Shown: one piece after another, positions 40,663 through 64,000 of the stretch | Layout of the letters: every line of letters begins with the position of its first letter | Numbering within the stretch: position 1 is the stretch's first letter | From: Amoebidium appalachense | Lineage: Eukaryota; Ichthyosporea | DNA length: 64,000 nt | Direction: 5' to 3' | Assembly: GCA_963693365.1 (NCBI GenBank) | Contig: CAVNZM010000009.1 | Location: forward strand, 2,852,001-2,916,000 | The notes under the pieces: model-generated | Database searches by the model: none | What the model was told of the DNA's origin: nothing | What the model saw: only the letters and a program-made list of their open reading frames with translations | Translations under genes and position numbers: made by a program

Positions 40663-40924
40663 TGTGGGATGATTTGATAATAGTGAAATTTAGTGTGATG
40701 TTGCTAGGTATTTACGTTGAATGAGTAGTAGTGGGCTATTGTCGGAGTGAGGAATTGCACCTATCTAATTAGTATGATATAGCCTAGTTTAGCGAATTTA
40801 TCTAAGTATGTGGTTTTCATCGTCACGAATTGAGTTTTAGTTGGTGAGAAACACAGGAACACACACACACACACACACACACACAAATACACGCGCACAC
40901 ACGGCGGCACGCAAACTCGCTAAT

Positions 40925-40977
<53 letters not shown>
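40663..40977. other. Transporter 3' flank
   Basis: AT-rich sequence and two short (CA)n tracts. No polyadenylation signal of the AATAAA type seen within 200 bases. Confidence 0.4.
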
Positions 40978-40980
<3 letters not shown>

Positions 40981-41150
40981 GTTACCCACGGGGTACGCAC
41001 GCACATACACACACACACACTAGGTTACCCACGGGGTACGCACGCACATACACACACACACACTAGGTTACCCACGGGGTACGCACGCACATACACACAC
41101 ACACACTAGGTTACCCACGGGGTACGCACGCACAAACGCACGCACACATA
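40978..41150. repeat. 43-bp minisatellite, four units
   Basis: Units beginning TAGGTTACCCACGGGGTACG start at 40978, 41021, 41064 and 41107 (period 43), joined by short CA runs. The units are almost identical. Confidence 0.95.
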
Positions 41151-41165
41151 CACACACACGCACGT

Positions 41166-41207
<42 letters not shown>

Positions 41208-41639
41208 TTTGTATTGTAGGCTACGTACCGCAAACTGAAAACACTTCTACGTTACAGTAGATTAGCTGAAAGAGACAAGATGATGCACTCACTTGCATGT
41301 GCGTAAAAGTTTCAACAGTAGAAGTACAATCAATTGATTGCTACGTAATGAAAAGGATCTTGTGCTTTCTAACAAACGTAAGCGTCGATGCTGGTGATTT
41401 CACATATGCATGCAGTAACGTGTGGAGTTTGACGCTAACATTGTTCTTTCGTTGTGAACGTTAACTACACAGTACCGGGACAATGATAATTTTCAAAGGC
41501 TTCTATAAGAGAGGTCTAATTAATTACTCGTAAACGGCGGATGTTGGTGTACATGTGTTATGATGACCAGTGAATTCCTCAATAAACATTGTCGAATCAA
41601 ACCGTCGCTTGCGCAAAGCACGTCTAGTCCCGGGGCCCC

Positions 41640-41672
<33 letters not shown>

Positions 41673-42135
41673 TGTGATACATATCATTACGAACAATCAC
41701 GACAGACAAAACAGTGCAAATTCTGTCAAGAGCACACAAAGGGTATGAATCATTTGGGCTGGCGTGTGGTGTGGTGGTGGTGGTTGGTTGGTTGGAATAT
41801 GCCACCCCACGTGACATTCACAAGATCCGGCTGAACTCTGCTGAATTCCGCTTCTTGTACATGCGACTTGTTTTTAAACTACCAACAAACCATGCCACTG
41901 CATCATGGCATTGCACTACACACATAGAACCACACACTCAAACGGCACATCGTGGACGTCTGTAGACACTGTATTCCAACACAAAGAATACTTGGTTGTG
42001 CATATGGCAATAATGCAGGTGTCTGAGCAATTTCCTATAGCAATGATTATAACAGTAACAAATAAATAAAAACGGAAAGGGGGGAAAAGCTCAAAATCTG
42101 CCCCGACAATCTTTGACTATCAATCTGTCGATCAC

Positions 42136-42169
<34 letters not shown>

Positions 42170-42490
42170 CACACACACACACACACACACACCCCCCCCC
42201 CCCCCCCCCCCCCCTCCCCCCCCGGGCAAAAAACTGACCCATCCGCCTACTCACACACCCAACCTTTCTGCTCTAGTGTCATGTCACACTAAACTTCGTA
42301 CAACCAAAAGAGACGTTGCATTCTTATCCACACACACACACGTACACACAAACGAACCAGGTGAGGCAGACAGGGCCACAAGGGGAAAGATAACCCCCCC
42401 CCCCCCCCCCCCCCCCCCTCCCCCCTCAAACACCACCACCACCACCACACACACCCACCCGTCCAACAACCCACCCACACCCGCCCAATC
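41151..42490. other. Spacer between convergent transporter and mS26-like genes
   Basis: Unique sequence with (CA)n, a G run at 41643-41671 and C runs at 42138-42167. The stretch 41670-41760 may be a very diverged member of the dispersed repeat. No gene seen. Confidence 0.4.
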
Positions 42491-42959
42491 TTACTGCCCT
42501 GCATTCCCACCATTCTCCTCACCATCCACATCATACACATCCGCATCCACCTCAACCCCAGCACTGCTCTTCTGTTGCTGCCTCTCGTTGTTTCCCCTTC
42601 CACCGCTTGTGTTCTGAGGAGGAATAGGGTTGTTGTATGACACGGGCTGGCCGATTGCCTGTTGGATTGCTACGTCCAGGCTCGTAGCAGTGATAAATGT
42701 GCCTGCTTGCTCTTGTTGAAGAGAGACTGCCTTGATGCGACGCTCGCGGCTCTTGTCTACTGTTACCTTGTGCTGTATGATGGGAGAAGGAAAAGGAAAA
42801 GGGGGAAAAAAGAGGGAAAATGAAAAAGAAAAGAAAGGGGGAAAAAGTGGGTGGTGGGTTGGATAAGGGGGAACGGGCGGGTGGGTGGGTACGGGTAAAT
42901 AAGGGGGGAGGGGTTGGGTTAGGTTGCGGTTGCGGTTCCGGTGGGATGTTTGTGTGTGT

Positions 42960-42990
<31 letters not shown>

Positions 42991-43902
42991 GGGAGGGGGG
43001 GTTGGGTTGGGTTGGTTTGGGCTAGGGTAACGCGTGATCTGTTGTGCGTGCAGATGTGATGTGTTCGTAATGTGGACGTATGTTTTGTACTTGCGGACGC
43101 GATTTTGATTGCACTCGTGCCTGTGCTTTATCAATACCACCCACTCTTGCACCAATCTGCATCCACCCCAACCCACGCACGAACGTAAAAAAGTACGCAC
43201 GCCCTCACTTGCAGACACCCACATACACACCCGCCCCCACATACCCATATACCCATTCTCCTCTTCCCTCCCCCCCACCCCCCACACACACCCACACAAT
43301 CCCTCACCCACCCACCCCCACCCGCACGTCCACCCAACCCCACCCACTCACACACCAACATACATATATACCCATGCCCACCTACTCCCACCCACAAACC
43401 GACACCCACACCCACACCCCCATCCCTCTGCAACCCCACCCCCACCCACCCACACATCCCCATCCCACCCACATCCTCCCACACACCAACCCATCCCAAC
43501 CACATAACCCCATCCCCCCCCCCCCCCCTCCCCTCACATACCCCCCTCCTCCCTTTCCCCACAAACCCCAATCCCCCCACCCCCACCCCCTCCCCCCTCC
43601 ACATCCCCCCCCAACCCCCCACCCTTACCCCCAAACCACCCACCCACCCCTCTCCCCTCACATACCCCCCCCCCCCCCCCCAAACCCACCCACTCACATT
43701 CCCCCCCCCACCACCAAAAAAATCACCCACACACACATGCACGCACCTGGCGCAGCACCTCTCTGAGCTGCCTCCTCTCCTGTGCAAACTGCGCCGCCCT
43801 AGCCTCCTGTAGCTCCCGGTTGGCCTGCCGTGTCTCCTTCTTCTTACGACGATACTCTTCAATCTGCTTCACTGCCTCTACGTCTTGCTCTGAGGGGCGG
43901 GG

Positions 43903-43933
<31 letters not shown>

Positions 43934-44126
43934 AGGGGGGGGGGAGGGGGAGGGGAGGGAGGGAGGGAGGGATGGTGTCAGAAAGGGAAGGAGGTAGAGA
44001 AGGGACGGAGGAGGGGGGGAAGGGGAGGGGGGTTAGAATATGTTGCAGAGACGAGAGACACTTTTATGATGGATAACAGAATGAAGGATGCAAAACATAA
44101 ACACATCACATGGAAGAAGGGCGGGG

Positions 44127-44172
<46 letters not shown>

Positions 44173-44960
44173 GGAGGTTTGAATGCGGAACACAGTACGA
44201 AGTACGCATACACGATGAGAAGCATGGTGCAGGACACATGCAAAGGCAAACATTCAAGTATGCAACATCAGCCGTGCGCACAGTATGCGTCATAAGCAGA
44301 GCCCATCCTCAGGGAGGGCCCAAGTCATCAATTGCGTCTGAGTTTCGACCCCTTAGCCCGCGTATATACGACGCTCCAACTCAGACAGCAGCATCAACTG
44401 AACTTGGGTGGGTCAACCCGTCTTGATCAAAGACGAGCAGGGTTGCTTATGCAAGCAAGGTGAGCAAAACGGTGAAGATGTGTGTGCAAACTAATGCAGT
44501 GCAGCGAAAAACGCGTATGTGCTTACAGATGTACGACACAGAGCAACCATGCCCGGTTGCATGGAAGTAAAGATGTCTCCACACAGTGGTCTGTCCTGAA
44601 AGGACACCTCTGAAAGAAGACAGGGGGGGGTTTGAATGCGGAACACAGTACGAAGTACGCATACACGATGAGAAGCATGGTGCAGGACACATGCAAAGGC
44701 AAACATTCAAGTATGCAACATCAGCCGTGCGCACAGTATGCGTCATAAGCAGAGCCCATCCTCAGGGAGGGCCCAAGTCATGGGGGGGGGGGGGGGAGGT
44801 GGGGGCTAAAATGCTCTATGGAGTACGAATCACACGTTCATGACGGACAAGACATGTAGAGTGCAAAGCACAAGCAAATGGCATAAATAATAAGCAGATG
44901 CCAACCTCAGGGGTACAAGCAATCCACTGTATACGAGTTTCGACCCACACACCTCGCATG

Positions 44961-45038
<78 letters not shown>

Positions 45039-45226
45039 AAGAGAAAGAGAGAGGCCGCACCGCCGGAAGGGGAGGGGGGGGGGGGAAGAGAAAGAGAGAG
45101 AGGGAGAGAGAGAGAGAATGCGTCACAGGGTACAAAGTACACAACCACAAGGAACAACACAACGCAGATTACAATTACACATACAGAGTATGCATGAAAA
45201 GCAGAGCTCATCCTCCGGGAGGAGGA

Positions 45227-45265
<39 letters not shown>

Positions 45266-46064
45266 CGCAAGTCATCCATGGTACCCGAGGGGGAGAGCGA
45301 GAGAGAGGGACAACGAGAGAACGAGAGAGAGGGAGAGAAAGTGAGAGAGAGAGAGAGAGAGGGAGAGAGAGAGGGGGGGAGAGAAAGAGAGAGAGAGAGA
45401 GGGGGGGGGGGGGGGAGCGAGAGAGAGGGAGAACGAGAGAGCGAGAAAGAGGGAAAGAGAGAGAGAGAGAGAAGGAGAGAGGGAGAGAGAGGGAGAGAGG
45501 GAGAGAGAGAGACAGAAAGAGGGGGAGGGGGAGGGGGAGAAAGGGGGGGAGAGAGAGAGAGAGGGGGGGGGGGAGGCGAGGGAGCGAGGGAGGGAGGGAG
45601 AAAGGGGAGCGAGGGGGGGGGAGGGAGGGAGGGGGGGGGGGGGGAAGAAGAGGGGGAGGGGGGGGAGCGAGAGAGAGATGGAGAGGAAGAGGGAGGGAGC
45701 GAGGGAGCGAGGGAGAAAAGGGAGGGGGAGGGGGGCAGCAACACCATACACACAAAGGACCAACAAGCACACAAGCGCCCCCCGCCCCAAAAAATAAAAA
45801 CCTACCAGCGGTCTCCTCCTTCTTCTTCATCTCCAGCTGTTTCAGCTCTGCCAGCCATTGCTTCCTCAAATCCTTTAGCTCTGCCTGGTATACTCTTTTC
45901 TGGTATGTGAACTCAGTATCTCTGGGTGGCCTAGGGGCAACAGCGGGTGTTTGTGCTACGTTTTGTAGCCGAGAGGTTGCGGACAAGGAGCGCACACACG
46001 TGGCTAGGAGTGTGGTTTTTGCCGCTGAGCCTACCAGAGACTTACTAATTACTGACAGAGCCAT
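42491..46064 (-). CDS. Mitochondrial small-subunit ribosomal protein mS26-like
   Basis: Three exons join in phase, 5' to 3': 46064-45806, 43889-43747, 42772-42491 (684 nt, 227 aa, stop TAA). The N-terminus MALSVISKSLVGSAAK plus LLATCVRSLSATSR is a typical mitochondrial presequence: basic, Ser/Ala-rich, no acids. The rest is a long charged helix (KDLRKQWLAELKQLEMKKK, then EEYRRKKKETRQANRELQEA, then FAQERRQLREVLRQ) followed by AGTFITATSLDVAIQQAIGQ, which fits the MRP-S26 pattern of a coiled helix and a short conserved C-terminal block. A Gln/Asp/Glu-rich tail of about 35 residues follows. Role: structural protein of the mitoribosome head. The frame stays open upstream to 46349, but the ATG at 46064 is preferred because it starts the presequence. 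Intron 1 (43890-45805) holds at least four dispersed repeats. The gene shares a divergent promoter region with SAC1. Confidence 0.8.
42773..43746 (-). other. mS26-like gene intron 2
   Basis: CA/C-rich on the + strand (G-rich on the coding strand) with no repeat element. The long +/- frames here are compositional. Confidence 0.6.
44178..44622 (-). mobile_element. SINE-like repeat, subfamily II, long form
   Basis: Matches the copy at 6532-6970 over its whole length with few substitutions, including the distal 5' part beginning (reverse complement) TGTCTTCTTTCAGAGGTGTC. It is followed, as there, by a short poly-C (G on +) and a second truncated copy. Confidence 0.88.
44631..44781 (-). mobile_element. 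SINE-like repeat, subfamily II, 5'-truncated
   Basis: Same 3' end as the long form. The 5' end stops at ATGACTTGGGCCC against a C run, a different truncation point from the copy at 6986. Confidence 0.88.
44806..44961 (-). mobile_element. SINE-like repeat, diverged copy
   Basis: In reverse complement: GGGTCGAAACTCGTATAC, then TGAGGTTGGCATCTGCTTAT, TTTGCACTCTACATGTC and a CATTTTAG end. Block order is retained with many changes. It is followed on the + strand by a (GA)n tract. Confidence 0.7.
45117..45291 (-). mobile_element. SINE-like repeat, subfamily I-like, with expanded central G/C run
   Basis: In reverse complement: CTCGGGTACCATGGATGACTT, then a C run of over 30 where other copies have 4-7 C, then GAGGATGAGCTCTGCTTTTC and TTTGTACCCTGTGACGCATT. 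The internal C run sits at the junction of the two halves of the element. Confidence 0.75.
45292..45735. repeat. GA/G-rich low-complexity tract in mS26-like intron 1
   Basis: GAGAG and G runs with occasional AGCGA. The long frames on either strand are compositional. Confidence 0.85.
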
Positions 46065-46920
46065 GCTGAATGCAGGTGTGTATGAAACGACACTAACGCG
46101 TTGGACCGACACAACGTGTTGAGAGGTGGAGAAGGTATCGATGGCTCGGGTTTTTGTGATGTTCAGAGAGAAAAAGCGACTATATAAGTAGTATAAGTGC
46201 TCCCTTAGTAATATGCCTACACCAAGATCGCTCGTTATGTTACAAGGGTTGTCACCAAATAATCTCTCCGGCTCTATACGTTTATCACCACCTCCATGCC
46301 TGTACAAGTGTGGTCGCTCTTGCAAGCTCTGCCGCTGAGCGCCATGCATGCGAGATGTGGGTGTGTGCGGAACGCGAGTGTGCGATCAGAGTGCTGTTCG
46401 GGTCAACCAGATGAAGAACGGTTCTACATCTTGCTTTAAGTCCAACAAGAGACATTCGGCGTTGTGCACTTCAAGTCGAATGCTGATATGCCTGGTGCCA
46501 GGCCAGACGACCAAGAGGGATGTCGATATAATATTTTTGAAAAAACGAAGGCTCAATATTGGCTCGTGTGTTGAGTTGTTCTGGTGCCTGCAAGACATTA
46601 GCAAATGGGAATTCATTAAAGGCCAAAGAGAGAGCTGCTTATTGCGACTCTCCCGCCAACCGCACCAAAACCAGTATCTGATTGGCCAACTTATTCTAAA
46701 AATAATAACCCTCCCTTTGATTGGTCGACCTTGTTCTTATTACCCTGAGCCTCGGTCTCTTTGTTCACTCAGAAACATGCCATGTTGTGATGTGATGCAT
46801 ACATCTCAGAAGAGAAAGTAGCTCAAGTGCAACCTTTCAGTATAGTCTGTATATTCAATACATGCAAGTGTAGATTCGCTGCAGTGTAAGATAGCAGCAG
46901 GTGCTGCCGTTTGCGAGAAA
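46065..46920. promoter_or_regulatory. Divergent promoter region of mS26-like and SAC1 genes
   Basis: The two start codons are 856 bases apart on opposite strands. Two ATTGG boxes (46681-46685, 46720-46724) lie about 200-240 bases from the SAC1 start. The region is otherwise unique and free of homopolymers, unlike its surroundings. Promoter function is inferred from position. Confidence 0.4.
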
Positions 46921-63567
<16,647 letters not shown>

Positions 63568-64000
63568 GTACACAGCCCCCCCCCCCCCCCCCCCCCCCCC
63601 CCTTTTTTTTTTGTTGACATTGTATTATTGTTATTTTCTAGCCCGGCTGGCTTTCTTGTTACCCGCCCTGTCAGAGCACACAGGCCACCGCAAACACACG
63701 TGAACAAGCATACGAGGCCGGGTCGTGTAAATTCCTACCTTTTTAATTTTTAGTTTTTATAAATAATTAAAAACTTTTTTTTTTGTGCACATATGGTGTC
63801 TGCTGTGTCTGTGTGGTGGACACAAATAGTGTCCTGGATGGTGAGTGGCAGGATATCAAAAAAAAAAAAAATTTCCCCTTTTCCCCCCCCAGATTTTGCC
63901 AGGAGTGTCCAGTTGATGTATCTGTGTTGCGAATGTATGGGCGTTATTCAAATGATCAATTGAAGTGTGAGGGTGTGTGATAGTCTAAAGGGCCAAAGGC
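63568..64000 (+). other. SAC1 intron 19 and unresolved 3' region
   Basis: The donor GTACAC is followed by a C run. An acceptor-like TTTTCTAG at 63634-63641 is followed by 58 bases (to a TGA) that do not give a second membrane helix in the required phase. Another acceptor-like CCCCAG at about 63892 leads to a frame without a helix. The true last exon may lie beyond the window. Confidence 0.4.

Noticed and set aside
41670-41765. Additional dispersed-repeat copy (also 8740-8920 and 44036-44112)
   Set aside because: Some shared words in the right order, but divergence is too high to separate from chance by eye; a profile search would decide.
46064-46349. Upstream extension of the mS26-like frame to 46349
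   Set aside because: The frame is open, but the added residues look non-coding and would bury the mitochondrial presequence that starts at 46064.

Overview
The window is nuclear DNA of an intron-rich eukaryote. Every real gene is split by GT-AG introns of a few hundred to about 1,900 bases, and the introns and spacers are packed with microsatellites, homopolymers (up to 60 C in a row) and a dispersed repeat. The gene set (a SAC1 phosphoinositide phosphatase and a mitoribosomal mS26-like protein that both read close to animal versions, GABA-B-type seven-helix receptors, fasciclin domains, an AGC kinase) suggests a protist, perhaps a unicellular relative of animals. I cannot name the species. 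Most long open frames in the window are translated CA, TG, GA, CT or G/C tracts and are not genes.

Layout. 1-3120 (+): 3' end of an AGC-family protein kinase, with a degenerate copy of one exon in an intron. 3121-5152: spacer with a 474-bp foldback element. 5153-10655 (-): a complete 7-exon secreted protein with two fasciclin domains (334 aa), its introns loaded with dispersed repeats. 10656-14362: spacer with a second foldback element. 14363-22046 (-) and about 25585-32797 (+): two divergently placed paralogues joining a bacterial-type solute-binding-protein ectodomain to a class C (GABA-B-like) seven-helix domain. Both carry stops and frameshifts and look like decaying genes, unless the sequence is faulty. 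32798-37646: simple-sequence spacer. 37647-40662 (+): complete 2-exon major-facilitator transporter (536 aa). 40663-42490: spacer with a 43-bp minisatellite. 42491-46064 (-): complete 3-exon mS26-like mitoribosomal protein with a presequence (227 aa). 46065-46920: divergent promoter region. 46921 to beyond about 63567 (+): SAC1 phosphatase, 19 exons placed with matching phases, last exon(s) unresolved.

The most interesting structures do not code for protein. (1) A SINE-like repeat of about 110-440 bp occurs about 17 times on both strands. Its 3' end is fixed and runs into poly-C, its 5' ends are variably truncated, and a hairpin in it is preserved between subfamilies by compensatory change. 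(2) A 40-bp minisatellite in SAC1 intron 12 multiplies the branch-point-like motif, the 3' splice site and the first bases of exon 13 about ten times. (3) A poly-C run follows the 5' splice site within about 30 nt in more than half of the SAC1 introns and in introns of other genes. (4) Partial exon duplications lie in introns of the kinase and SAC1 genes.
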